From: Carboxylicivirga linearis
GTDB taxonomy: Bacteria > Bacteroidota > Bacteroidia > Bacteroidales > Marinilabiliaceae
Direction: 5' to 3'
Assembly: GCF_018271995.1 (NCBI RefSeq)
Contig: NZ_JAGUCO010000022.1
Span: 21,706-85,705 of the forward strand
DNA: 64,000 bases
Shown: positions 47,049 to 55,962 of the stretch, one piece after another
Layout: each line of letters begins with the position of its first letter
Numbering within the stretch: the first letter of the stretch is position 1
Translations under genes and position numbers: made by a program
The notes under the pieces: generated by a model
What the model was told of the DNA's origin: nothing
The model's input: only the letters and a program-made list of their open reading frames with translations
The model's database searches: none

Positions 47049-47999
47049 ATGAAAAACAGACTTAAATATATTGCCGCACTGTTCGTTACTGTTTTATTAA
47101 TGAGCTCATGTGGCGAAGAAGAAAGCCAAGTGTTTAATGATAAGGACGCTTTCTTTGCATTCGAAACCTCTACATCAGCTAAATTAGAGAATGATATTCG
47201 CACTTTGCGTATTCCGGTTTATCTAGCAAAATCTACGGCCAGAGGAGAAGTGGAATTTGTTATTGAAACAGAAGGATTTAGTAATCCGGCAGCCGAAGGC
47301 GTAGATTTTACAATTGAGAATGCAAACAATACGGTAATATTTGATGGAGACCATTATGCTAATATTAATGTTAAGCTTATTGATAATGAAGAGCGTGATG
47401 GGGACAAGAAGTTTAATGTCGTATTGAAGAGTAATTCAATTAATGCTGGTATTGGATTAGCCAACGAAGCTAATACCGTTCATACGGTTACGATTAGTGA
47501 CAACGAGCATCCATTAGCTGCTTTGATTGGATATAATTTTGAAGCCGTAGAACAATCAATCGCTACGGATACCGAGGGGAACAAGGTAAGTCCATATGTT
47601 CTTCCTGTTGAAATAAGACCTGATACTATTGAAGGCAGAGATGACCGATTATTGGTAAAAGGTTTGTTAGGTGTGAATCAGGAGGTGCGTTTACGCTTTG
47701 ATGCGGAAACCAATGAAGTTATTATGGAAGCTGATCAGAGTTATAAAGAGGTTATAGATCCTTATTTTGGTATAGAAATCCAACTGACCTTTTTTGGCTG
47801 GGAATGGTATGTAAACAACGAAGGAAATGACGCAATTAAACGTTATCCTGAAGCTATAGGTACATATGATTTACAAGCGCAAGAAATAATTTTTGATGAA
47901 GGTTACCTGGCACAGATAACAGGACCATCTGATCACCCGTATGCTGGTTTTGCCTATAACATTTTGATTATAGAACATTGTAAAATTGCTAAAAAGTAG
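47049..47999 (+). CDS. Calx-beta-like surface lipoprotein after SusD, copy 2
   Basis: This lipoprotein has 316 residues from the ATG at 47049; an upstream in-frame ATG at 47001 overlaps susD and would bury the signal peptide, so it is rejected. The signal peptide ends in LLMSSC, followed by GEEES, an acid-rich stretch like surface lipoproteins. Residues about 25-155 form a Calx-beta-type domain with VEFVIETEGFSNPAAEGVDFT, then VKLIDNEERDGDKKFNVVL and a closing VTISDNE. The second half is beta-rich with VRLRFDAETNEVIMEAD and a YDLQAQEIIFDEGY strand, the same plan as the lipoprotein at 14634. It probably supports ligand capture by this SusCD pair. Confidence 0.78.
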   Translation: MKNRLKYIAALFVTVLLMSSCGEEESQVFNDKDAFFAFETSTSAKLENDIRTLRIPVYLAKSTARGEVEFVIETEGFSNPAAEGVDFTIENANNTVIFDGDHYANINVKLIDNEERDGDKKFNVVLKSNSINAGIGLANEANTVHTVTISDNEHPLAALIGYNFEAVEQSIATDTEGNKVSPYVLPVEIRPDTIEGRDDRLLVKGLLGVNQEVRLRFDAETNEVIMEADQSYKEVIDPYFGIEIQLTFFGWEWYVNNEGNDAIKRYPEAIGTYDLQAQEIIFDEGYLAQITGPSDHPYAGFAYNILIIEHCKIAKK

Positions 48000-48028
48000 A
48001 ATTGGATTAGTTAGTGTAGTATTACGGT

Positions 48029-48064
48029 AACAGGGGCTGCTCATTTGAGTGGCCCTTGTTTTTT
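48029..48064 (+). terminator. Terminator of the second SusCD operon
   Basis: AACAGGGGCTGCTCA pairs with TGAGTGGCCCTTGTT with a few wobble pairs and runs into TTTTTT. It lies 29 bases after the lipoprotein stop codon. Confidence 0.8.
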
Positions 48065-48758
48065 ATCAAATGATGGACGTTAAGTGGTTGTAGAAAATAA
48101 TAATAGCCTCTCTTGGGGGCATGTTTACAATTGTCCAATTTCTGTTATGAGACAAGATTTCAATTCCGCATTAAAGATAAGTAAGTGCAAGCTTTGATTT
48201 GCAAAAAAGAACAAAATACAACTCCGAAATGGGGTTTGTTTTCGTTTTAGCAAGCACTTGCTATAGGTCTGCATAATTACCTAGACGTTATATAAATGGA
48301 TTGATTAACCTGTATGTTAAGTATGGTAGGTGTAATTCTGATGGTCTTAGAGTATCAAAATAGTTAAGTATGATGTTTTTTCGGGATTGAAATATCTATT
48401 TATATGAATTAAGATATGGTCTGTGATATTTTCTTAGGTGGTGTTGAAGTAAATAATGAAATTTCAATAAAGAAGGTTTGAAAAATAGGGGATGAGTAAA
48501 TATTAACTAGGTTTTTGTTTAAATAGATAATTGCAATTAATATTTGTTTAAGTGATTGTTTAATAAGTGTTAGTGTAGTGATGTAGTGGTGGCGATAAGG
48601 TCATGATTTACCTAATAGCAATAGTTATATGGTGGTTTTATGTGTAGGGGTAAAATTGATATGCTACATAAACTCAACGGTCAATTTCGATCATCTAATT
48701 TTAGGATATCATCATTAGTGCAAAGGTGCATTATAGTATTAACCTAAATAATTTGATA
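48065..48758. other. Long AT-rich gene-free region upstream of adhesin-like gene
   Basis: About 690 bases without a credible ORF. The first 200 contain small dyads (AGCAAG-CA-CTTGCT near 48248; AACTCC/GGGGTT near 48220). The rest is low-complexity A/T-rich sequence. TTTATGTGTAGGGGT (48637-48651) matches 26281-26295 except for one base. No clear promoter pair was found. Confidence 0.45.
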
Positions 48759-51026
48759 ATGAAAAAAATTTACATTGGATTCTTATTTCTTGCGATCTCA
48801 GTTTTGTCAATGGGGCAAACAGTCGAGATTGTTAAAGATTATCAGCCAACAAGTAATGAATGGGGTACTTCTCCTAATAGCTTAACAAGTAACTCTTCTA
48901 TGATGGTATTTTCAGGAGGAGAAGCTGCGAGATATTTCTTTGGTGCATATACCGTGTTTTATGAGCCATTTGTAACTGATGGAACAGCTACTAATTTTGT
49001 TGCATGTGATATTAATCCAGGTTCAGAATTAGGAATGCAATCAAACCCAAAAAACTATTTTGTATTAAACGATACGATTTATTTTACTGCTAATGACGCA
49101 GAAGGTGAGAAGTTGTTTAAAATTAATGATTTAACTGGTGACTATGAAGCAGTAGCTACATGGACAACAGGGAATAATCCTACTGTGATAAGCCCTTTTG
49201 GCGGTGATAAGGTTGTTTTCGCCGGTAAAAATCCGGATGATGAAACTGATGAAACTATCTATTTGTTAGAATGGGATGGTGAAGCGACTAGTCCATCAAT
49301 AAGAATTAATGGTCAAACACCATTATTTGATATGAATCCTTCAAATCTGGTTAGTTACCTTGGCGGCCCTCGTGATATAACATTTTTGTATGCAAAAGAT
49401 CCGACAAACGCTTCTTTAGGGTATCAGTTATGTGTCACAGCAAGTAGTTTTTTTGGAGGTGTTAATGCACAATTCTTCGATCTAGTAACTGATCAAGACG
49501 ATTATGTTGAAGATTTTACTATTATAGAAGGTAGCGTTTATTTTAATGATGGTAAAAATTTAGTTTGGAAAACTCAAGGTAGCCAACCTGAATTAGTGGC
49601 AGATATCAATAGTGCAGTCGAGCAAAATACAATGTTAGCTTTATTGGGCGAATGGCAAGGTAAGTTGATCTTTAAAGGAAAACCAGCTGGAGCTACAAAT
49701 GATCAAAGAAGAATGTTTATGTACGATCCTGCCCTAACGGGAGAAGAGGCAATTACTATTCTGGCAGAGCGTGATTTCAGAAGTGTAAGTGATATTAAGG
49801 AGTTAGATGGAATGTTCTATTTTGTAGCTAATGAAAGATTCTACGATACTGATGGTGTTACTTATACCGGATCTCAAAGTTGTTTATTTAATTTTGATGG
49901 TAATGAAATTAAAAATGTGAGTGGAGATCTTGTTGGAGCCAGTGAGCCTCATGTGTTTAATGGGAAAGTTTATTTTTCAGCTGTTGATGAAGATGGCGGT
50001 GATGAAGGAGGTACAACGCATCACGAGTTATTTTCTTATGGTGCGCCAACAACTTACTATATAAACTATGTAACAGAAGGAGGGACACATTCTAATCTTG
50101 ATCGTTTTAATGCATTATCTGAAGATATAACATTAGGTGACGCTGCAAAAGAAGGTTATTCAACTTTTGTTGGATGGTACACTACAGCAGATTATCAGGA
50201 AGGAACTGAAATTACTGTTGTTAATCAGGCAGCAATTGATAACGGAACTCTAGTTGCTACAGATGTAGATGGTCAGATGACTATAAATATTTACGCTAAA
50301 TATTCTGATCCTGTTGTTTACTCGATCTCATTTGATGCACTAGATGGAACGCATTCTAATACAGTTACCAATTATACCGTTGCTGATGAAGTTACTTTGG
50401 AACCTGCTGTTCCTAATGCTGCCGGTTATAAATTTTATAAGTGGTATACCGAGTATACAGCTCCAAGTACTTTCTCTGGAGATTCTTATACTACATCTAT
50501 TCCTGTAAATACAACCGGAGATCTTACTCTTTATGCTAAGTATTTAACCATTACATACAATATTACGTATGAACTTGATGGTGGAGATAAAAATGGACAA
50601 TATTATAAAACCTCCTATAAGGTAACCGATGCTACGATAGTTTTAAATACTCCAGTAAAAGATGGATTTGAGTTTGTTGGGTGGTATACAACAGTTGATT
50701 TTCAGGAAGGAACTGAAATTACTGAAATTACAAGTGGTTCAACAGGTGATATTACTGTTTACGCCAAGTGGTCTGGTGCTACAGCTATTGGTGATGTTGA
50801 AATAGATGGGTTCTCTGTTTCACCTAATCCTAGTAATGGAGTAGTGACATTAAACGGAATTGATACACAGGATGCTACATATTATTTATATGATATGAGT
50901 GGAACACAAGTTGAAAAAGGGTTAGTAGTAGCTAATCAAATAGACTTTAAAGTGGGAGCAGGAGTTTATTTATTAAAAGTTGAAAATAAGGTACAAGTAC
51001 AGGTTGTTAAAATCATAATTAGGTAG
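48759..51026 (+). CDS. T9SS-secreted adhesin-like protein: ELWxxDGT-type propeller plus three InlB-B/Listeria-Bacteroides repeats
   Basis: This protein has 755 residues from the ATG at 48759; the earlier GTG at 48726 would add a polar leader ahead of a good signal peptide (MKKIYIGFLFLAISVLSMGQ). Residues about 25-430 contain ELWxxDGT-like repeats, such as FVTDGTATNFVACDINPGSE followed by IYFTANDAEGEKLFKI and later HVFNGKVYFSAVDEDG. Three repeats of the Listeria-Bacteroides (Flg_new/InlB B-repeat) type follow at about 433-515, 520-600 and 602-669, each ending in a WYT ... NIYAKY/LYAKY/VYAKW strand. The last 75 residues are a T9SS sorting domain (FSVSPNPSNGVVTLNG, GAGVYLLKV). It is an exported binding or adhesion protein. 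The ligand is unknown. It is transcribed alone, with a terminator on both sides. Confidence 0.85.
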   Translation: MKKIYIGFLFLAISVLSMGQTVEIVKDYQPTSNEWGTSPNSLTSNSSMMVFSGGEAARYFFGAYTVFYEPFVTDGTATNFVACDINPGSELGMQSNPKNYFVLNDTIYFTANDAEGEKLFKINDLTGDYEAVATWTTGNNPTVISPFGGDKVVFAGKNPDDETDETIYLLEWDGEATSPSIRINGQTPLFDMNPSNLVSYLGGPRDITFLYAKDPTNASLGYQLCVTASSFFGGVNAQFFDLVTDQDDYVEDFTIIEGSVYFNDGKNLVWKTQGSQPELVADINSAVEQNTMLALLGEWQGKLIFKGKPAGATNDQRRMFMYDPALTGEEAITILAERDFRSVSDIKELDGMFYFVANERFYDTDGVTYTGSQSCLFNFDGNEIKNVSGDLVGASEPHVFNGKVYFSAVDEDGGDEGGTTHHELFSYGAPTTYYINYVTEGGTHSNLDRFNALSEDITLGDAAKEGYSTFVGWYTTADYQEGTEITVVNQAAIDNGTLVATDVDGQMTINIYAKYSDPVVYSISFDALDGTHSNTVTNYTVADEVTLEPAVPNAAGYKFYKWYTEYTAPSTFSGDSYTTSIPVNTTGDLTLYAKYLTITYNITYELDGGDKNGQYYKTSYKVTDATIVLNTPVKDGFEFVGWYTTVDFQEGTEITEITSGSTGDITVYAKWSGATAIGDVEIDGFSVSPNPSNGVVTLNGIDTQDATYYLYDMSGTQVEKGLVVANQIDFKVGAGVYLLKVENKVQVQVVKIIIR

Positions 51027-51047
51027 TTTTACTTGTTTATTATGATG

Positions 51048-51075
51048 AAGCCATCCAACGGGATGGCTTTTTTTG
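51048..51075 (+). terminator. Terminator after adhesin-like gene
   Basis: AAGCCATCC, loop AACG, GGATGGCTT forms a perfect 9-bp stem with a run of seven T. It is a textbook intrinsic terminator. Confidence 0.92.
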
Positions 51076-51143
51076 TTTTCATCAATTTTAATTCTTTATA
51101 TTTATTGATATAGTAGGACTATAACTTAAAATCATAATTATTA

Positions 51144-52736
51144 ATGAATCTTCAGAATCAAATAGATAAGATTCGTGAAAAGATCATAAATATTACCTTA
51201 ACATCTACCGTAATATTTATGTTTGTTGCTGTTGTACCTAGTTTATTGCGTTTAGTAGATGTAGGTTGGCAACCTTTGTTTTTAGTGCATATTCTTATTA
51301 TGTGCGTTATTTTAGTGTTGTATTATTTTAGAAAAAAGATACCTCTCAAGCTAAAAGCACATATTCTATTTATTGTCTATATGATAATAGCAGTCTCTGG
51401 TATGATTAATTTCAAACTAATTAATGCTGCCTATTATATAATTGTTCTTGTATCCCTGGCCACCCTGCTATATGGCCGAAAGGTTAGCTATATTTATTCT
51501 GCTGTATTTATAGTGTTATTTATTTCGGTTTTCTTTTTACACCATTTCAAGCTCGTTCAATTAAATATCGACTTTAACCAATATCAGGATTATACATCAG
51601 CCTGGCTGGCAGTAGGTTCTTCCTATGTTTTCGTTTTACTTGTGGTTATTTTGTCTACACACGTATTTTATAAGTTGTTTATTGATTCCATCAAGGACTT
51701 AAATGTTAAATCAAATGAGCTATCCTATTCGTTAAAAGCCTTACAATTATCAGAGAATAGATATAAAGATATTTTCGAGAATAGTAGGGATGGTTTTGTG
51801 TTCTTCGATCATAACTATTTTATAGTCAACTGCAATCAGAGCTTTTCAAAATTAATAGGGTATGAGTTATCGGAATTAGAAGGATACAACTATAAAACAT
51901 TATTGTATAATCAGGATATTGAATGGGATGCTATACTGGAAACAATCATTAATAAAGCCAGTAGAGAAGTCTTACTTATGCATAAAAACGGAATGCCAAT
52001 ACCTGTTGAAGTCAGTCCATATAGTACGGAAGCTTTTAAAGGAGGACTGTGGGTGATTGTAAGAGATATTAGAGAAAGGAAGAAGCTGCAGCGTGAAATT
52101 TTTAAAACAATGATTCAGTCTGAAGAAAAAGAAAGAGAGAGGTATGCAAAGGAACTCCACGATGGCTTAGGGCCTTTAATTTCAACAACTTTGATTTATC
52201 TTGATACGATTCATGATGAAAATGATATAGATAATATTAGAGAATATAGTAGTCGCGCATACTCGTTATTAGAAGACGCAACCAACACCATAAAGGAGAT
52301 ATCTAATAATTTAAGTTCAATGATATTGACAGAATATGGTGTGGTAAGCGCTATCAGGTCTTTTATCGAAAAATTGCAGAAGGTTTCAGAAATTAAATTT
52401 GTCATTAAATCAAACTTAAAAGGAACATTTGAAGAAACCATTAAATTTACTTTCTATCGTATTTTAGTAGAGTTGATAAATAATTCAATTAAATATTCTC
52501 AGGCAAAGACTATTACCCTAATATTTGATTACAATGAATCTAATGGGTTTCTTAAGGTTAAATTCTTCGATGACGGAGAAGGTTTTGATTATAATCAGGC
52601 ACTTATTAATAAAAAAGGTTTTGGATTATTAAATTTACAAAATCGAATCAAACAAATAGGTGGTAGTTCAACTTATTATACAGAAGAAGGTAAGGGTGTT
52701 GAAGTAAATTTATCTATAAAAACAAACTACATATGA
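51144..52736 (+). CDS. PAS-containing sensor histidine kinase (HisKA_3/NarX type)
   Basis: This is a 530-residue membrane kinase. About six transmembrane helices occupy residues 12-180, with no large periplasmic domain, so it may sense a membrane-located or small signal. A PAS domain follows (about 205-315, RYKDIFENSRDGFVFFDHNYF, then GMPIPVEVSPYS). The dimerisation and phosphoacceptor helix has His339 in RYAKELHDGLGPLI, typical of HisKA_3 kinases that partner LuxR-type regulators. The ATP-binding domain (about 430-525) shows ELINNSIKYS, FFDDGEGFD and GFGLLNLQNRI. The stop codon overlaps the start of the response regulator (ATGA), so the two genes form a translationally coupled pair. Confidence 0.93.
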   Translation: MNLQNQIDKIREKIINITLTSTVIFMFVAVVPSLLRLVDVGWQPLFLVHILIMCVILVLYYFRKKIPLKLKAHILFIVYMIIAVSGMINFKLINAAYYIIVLVSLATLLYGRKVSYIYSAVFIVLFISVFFLHHFKLVQLNIDFNQYQDYTSAWLAVGSSYVFVLLVVILSTHVFYKLFIDSIKDLNVKSNELSYSLKALQLSENRYKDIFENSRDGFVFFDHNYFIVNCNQSFSKLIGYELSELEGYNYKTLLYNQDIEWDAILETIINKASREVLLMHKNGMPIPVEVSPYSTEAFKGGLWVIVRDIRERKKLQREIFKTMIQSEEKERERYAKELHDGLGPLISTTLIYLDTIHDENDIDNIREYSSRAYSLLEDATNTIKEISNNLSSMILTEYGVVSAIRSFIEKLQKVSEIKFVIKSNLKGTFEETIKFTFYRILVELINNSIKYSQAKTITLIFDYNESNGFLKVKFFDDGEGFDYNQALINKKGFGLLNLQNRIKQIGGSSTYYTEEGKGVEVNLSIKTNYI

Positions 52737-53383
52737 TTGATATAGTCATTATTGAAGATTTACCAATTGTAATGGAAGGAATTAAACTTCAACTTAATAA
52801 AGTAGAGGAGTTTAACGTAATTGGTGAATTTAATAATGGCAAAGAGTTTATTGACAACCTGGATTCAATTGATCCGGATATCGTATTGACTGATATTGAT
52901 ATGCCTGTTATGAATGGCATTGAAATGACACTTCTTGCATTATCAAGTAATCCCGACCTAAAGATTATCGCTCTCACCATGTTCTCTGATCGCAAGTTTT
53001 ATTATAAAATGGTTACCGCCGGGGCTAAAGGATTTGTACTAAAACAATCGTCTGTTAATACATTAAGAAAGGCTATTGAAGAAGTCTATAATGGAGATAG
53101 TTATTTTTCTCAGGAGATACTTCGGACTGTTATTGTTGAGATGCAGGGTATCGAAGAAGAAATTATTAAAGAAAAAAAGGAACTGCTCAAACTTTCCGAT
53201 CGCGAAACCCATATTATTCAATTAATTTGCCAGGGGTTGAGTAATAAAGAAATTGCTGAAAAGTTATTTGTTAGCCTTCGTACAGTTGAGAGCACTAAAT
53301 CGCGATTGATGCAAAAGACGAACCAAAAAAACAATGCCGGGTTAATCATCTGGGCTATAAAAAACAAAATCGTCTCAATATAA
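52733..53383 (+). CDS. NarL/LuxR-family response regulator
   Basis: This 216-residue partner of the kinase starts inside the kinase stop codon (4-bp overlap). The receiver domain (1-120) has IIEDLP at the acidic pocket, phosphoacceptor Asp54 in VLTDIDMPVMNG, LTMFSD as the Thr/Ser switch region, and Lys in FVLKQSS. The GerE-type DNA-binding domain lies at about 150-212: LSDRETHIIQLICQGLSNKE, then IAEKLFVSLRTVESTKSRL. Phosphorylation would promote dimerisation and DNA binding. Target genes are not evident; the adjacent dyad at 53406-53423 is a candidate site but is untested. Confidence 0.95.
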   Translation: MIDIVIIEDLPIVMEGIKLQLNKVEEFNVIGEFNNGKEFIDNLDSIDPDIVLTDIDMPVMNGIEMTLLALSSNPDLKIIALTMFSDRKFYYKMVTAGAKGFVLKQSSVNTLRKAIEEVYNGDSYFSQEILRTVIVEMQGIEEEIIKEKKELLKLSDRETHIIQLICQGLSNKEIAEKLFVSLRTVESTKSRLMQKTNQKNNAGLIIWAIKNKIVSI

Positions 53384-53405
53384 CGATTCACTTTTCCACC
53401 ACTTA

Positions 53406-53423
53406 AATGTGGTAAACCACATT
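53406..53423. promoter_or_regulatory. 18-bp dyad after the response regulator gene
   Basis: AATGTGGT-AA-ACCACATT is a near-perfect palindrome, 23 bases after the regulator stop codon and 92 bases before the next start. No T-run follows. It may be an operator for this or another dimeric regulator, or a weak mRNA hairpin. Confidence 0.4.
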
Positions 53424-53515
53424 CTAGCTGTTAAGTATACCGCATTTATTTCTGAAGTAAACTTAACCAACTTCATTTTTTTATCGCCGTAAATATCAGT
53501 GTTACATCTAAGGTG

Positions 53516-53911
53516 ATGAAAGAAAAAAAGATCAGTATAATAATCGCAGACGATAATGAGAATTTTTTAGAAGCAATGGTATTCTTGCTTTCTAAAAATA
53601 CCTCATATAATGTCATTCATTCGTGCTCTAATGGAGTAGAACTGTTAGAGGCATGTAAGTTCAACAAGCCTGATATTATTATTACTGATCTTAATATGCC
53701 TGTCATGGATGGAGTAAATGCTGTTAAAGAAATAAGAGAGTTATATCCTAAAATACCTGTTATAGCTTTAACAATGTATTATGAGAATGTCATCATACAA
53801 CCAATTATAGATTTAGGTTTTAATGGTTATATATATAAGCCTCATGTTTCTAAACGGTTGGATGATGTTATTGACCGAGTATTATCAAAAAAGTCAAATC
53901 TAATATTTTAA
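53516..53911 (+). CDS. Stand-alone response-regulator receiver (CheY-like)
   Basis: This 131-residue single receiver domain has no output domain. I take the ATG at 53516 over a GTG immediately before it. It shows IIADDNENF at the acidic pocket, phosphoacceptor Asp58 in [19 protein letters not shown] in the switch strand and the conserved Lys in GYIYKPHVS. It resembles CheY-like or Spo0F-like phosphorelay proteins. It lies 11 bp before a chemoreceptor-like gene and 132 bp after a kinase/regulator pair, so it may receive phosphate from that kinase or from a CheA elsewhere. No CheA, CheW, CheR or CheB is encoded in the window. Confidence 0.92.
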   Translation: MKEKKISIIIADDNENFLEAMVFLLSKNTSYNVIHSCSNGVELLEACKFNKPDIIITDLNMPVMDGVNAVKEIRELYPKIPVIALTMYYENVIIQPIIDLGFNGYIYKPHVSKRLDDVIDRVLSKKSNLIF

Positions 53912-53922
53912 GAAGATCTGTT

Positions 53923-55041
53923 ATGAGTGATTTTGTGAGTGAATTATTAAAAACTGCTGCTACCCTACCAGTAGCGATATTGATTCTGAGATTAATCTTC
54001 AAAAAATCAATTATGTTCCAGTTTAGTATGCTAACCGTGTCATTTACCTTGTTTGTGGTAGCGGCAAAGGCTATAGAGTTTCATTTTCAAGGGATCTATC
54101 AGTATATAGTTACTCCATTCAATGTTATTGTGGGTACAGGTGTGTTTATATATATTAATAAGATTCTGAGGATCCCTCTGGAAAAGTCAATCAACAAGGT
54201 TAATGAATTATCCAATGGTAATTTAAATCTTGATATTCAAAAATCAAATTCAACTAACGAATTGGGTATCTTGAATAACTCTTTGGTATCTCTAATTGAA
54301 AAGCTAAATTATATTATTGGAGATGTGATTACCAACTCCGAACAACTAGCAAGTGCCAGTAGTCAAATGAGTGGTTCCTCTGAACAATTATCGCAGGGAG
54401 CTACAGAGCAGGCAAGTTCTTTGGAAGAGGTATCATCAACAATGGAAGAGATCATCTCAAATATTGGTCAGAATACACACAATGCTCAACAGACTGCTCA
54501 GGCTTCAGTAGATGCATATAACAGTATTAAGTTAGTCTCGGAAAAGTCGGAAAAGGCAGTGGAAGCGAATAAGATAATTGCAGAGAAAATTACCATTATC
54601 AATGATATATCATTTCAGACAAATATTTTGGCATTAAATGCAGCAGTAGAGGCCGCAAGAGCGGGCGAACATGGTAAAGGATTTGCGGTAGTTGCTCAGG
54701 AGGTCAGAAAATTGGCTGAGAATAGTAAAAAAGCAGCTGAAGAAATTGTAGGATTAGCTCAATCCAGCTTGCAGCTATCAGAAGAAACAGGAAAAGTAAT
54801 GGTAGAGACAATACCTAAAATAGAGCATACTTCTCAATTGATTCAAGAGATATCGGCTTCAAGTATGAAACAAAATAACGGTGCTTCACAAGTCAATAAT
54901 GCAATTCAGCAACTTAACGGTGTTACTCAGCAAAATGCATCTTCAAGTGAAGAATTAGCCTCAAGTGCCGAGGAATTGGCTGGCCAAGCAGATCAGTTAA
55001 GGCAAGTGATATCCTTCTTTAGTGCGGATAAACACGATTAG
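53923..55041 (+). CDS. Methyl-accepting chemotaxis-like protein with three membrane helices and no periplasmic sensor
   Basis: This 372-residue chemoreceptor-like protein has three short hydrophobic segments near residues 12-27, 30-50 and 62-80 with only brief loops. A HAMP-like linker follows (about 82-135, [20 protein letters not shown], then [10 protein letters not shown]). The remainder is the long cytoplasmic coiled-coil signalling domain, and the conserved hairpin tip is at about 227-265 ([34 protein letters not shown]). The absence of a ligand-binding domain suggests sensing through the membrane or through a partner. It is transcribed 11 bp after the CheY-like gene. Flagella are not typical of this group, so it may feed gliding, surface motility or another CheA-type pathway. 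Confidence 0.92.
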   Translation: MSDFVSELLKTAATLPVAILILRLIFKKSIMFQFSMLTVSFTLFVVAAKAIEFHFQGIYQYIVTPFNVIVGTGVFIYINKILRIPLEKSINKVNELSNGNLNLDIQKSNSTNELGILNNSLVSLIEKLNYIIGDVITNSEQLASASSQMSGSSEQLSQGATEQASSLEEVSSTMEEIISNIGQNTHNAQQTAQASVDAYNSIKLVSEKSEKAVEANKIIAEKITIINDISFQTNILALNAAVEAARAGEHGKGFAVVAQEVRKLAENSKKAAEEIVGLAQSSLQLSEETGKVMVETIPKIEHTSQLIQEISASSMKQNNGASQVNNAIQQLNGVTQQNASSSEELASSAEELAGQADQLRQVISFFSADKHD

Positions 55042-55230
55042 CTTGAAAGATCTCAAACATTAACTAACCATCTACCTAATAGTGAAATATCCATTTGAAG
55101 TATTGGAGGGAAGTTATAAGGAAAAGAAATAGTATCATATAAAATTTCTATAGATATAAAACATTACGAATTCACAGTTAGATTCCAGTAGTAATTAATT
55201 GAGTTTCCCCTAATTCAGATTAATTATTGC

Positions 55231-55256
55231 AGCCACCCAAGCGGTGGCTTTTTTTG
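55231..55256 (+). terminator. Terminator after chemoreceptor-like gene
   Basis: AGCCACC, loop CAAGC, GGTGGCT, followed by seven T. It is 189 bases after the stop codon, so it leaves a long 3' tail, but it is the only strong terminator there. Confidence 0.85.
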
Positions 55257-55962
55257 TCATAAAATCTACAATTTATTTGAAATGATACATTCATGTCAAA
55301 GGTGGTTTGTCATCAAAATTAATTAAATGGTTAGGATTTATAGAAGGAGATTATTGTAGTTGTATTCTATTTTTTTCCATTCTATCATCCAAAAGCATGG
55401 TTAGAATCGGCATGTGTCATTATTTTTTTTGATAAATGTTAAAATTTACGTTGGAAGATATTCCATTAATATATCGCATTAAATCAATATGATATGGTTT
55501 GTCTATGGAAATATGTACATGCGTTTTGTGCAAAGGTTCTACTTTTTCGACTTTAAATGTGAAAAAATGATAATAAAGTAAAATATTAGTTTCTATATTT
55601 AAATAGCTAACATAAAATCTAACTTAAATATTTGAATTGTGAAAAATATTCTACTCAGTTTATTGTCTCCAGGTCTTTCAATAGCAAGAGACTTAAGTTT
55701 GTTTGTTTTTCGTTTAAATTATAACCCCAAAAACATCAACTCCTAAATCACATAAATCTTTACGGTAGCTTTTATATATCAATAGTAATGGTACTAACTT
55801 ATCAATTAATTACATAAGTTTAAATGCCTAAGCTACCTAAAGTGTAAGTGTGATGTCAGTGAACTAACTTATTAAAAATTTATTTCAAGGTCGTATGAAG
55901 TGTGTTATTGAGTTAAAGGGATAGTAATACCTTCATTGACTACTTAACTAATATTTTATAAT
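55257..55962. other. Long leader region upstream of 1113-aa T9SS protein
   Basis: About 700 AT-rich bases without a convincing gene. The notable content is a nested inverted repeat at 55764-55837, listed separately. A 35-codon GTG frame at 55639-55746 is not supported. AACTTAT occurs three times in either orientation between 55796 and 55875. Confidence 0.5.
55764..55837 (+). other. Nested inverted repeats, possible structured 5' leader
   Basis: An outer pair GGTAGCTT (55764-55771) and AAGCTACC (55830-55837) is exactly complementary. Inside it AACTTAT (55796-55802) and ATAAGTT (55814-55820) form a second perfect stem with an 11-nt loop. Together they could fold into one elongated hairpin about 125 bases before the gene at 55963. 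It may be a regulatory leader or a pair of protein-binding sites. Confidence 0.5.

Noticed and set aside
48726..48758. GTG start for the adhesin-like protein
   Set aside because: The ATG at 48759 directly begins a good signal peptide; the earlier start adds a polar leader.
53923..55041. Reading the cluster as a full chemotaxis operon
   Set aside because: No CheA, CheW, CheR or CheB gene is present; only a receptor-like protein and a single receiver.
55639..55746. 35-codon GTG-started frame in the leader of the 1113-aa gene
   Set aside because: No signal peptide or domain, GTG start, AT-rich low-information context, and no sign of a partner; likely chance.
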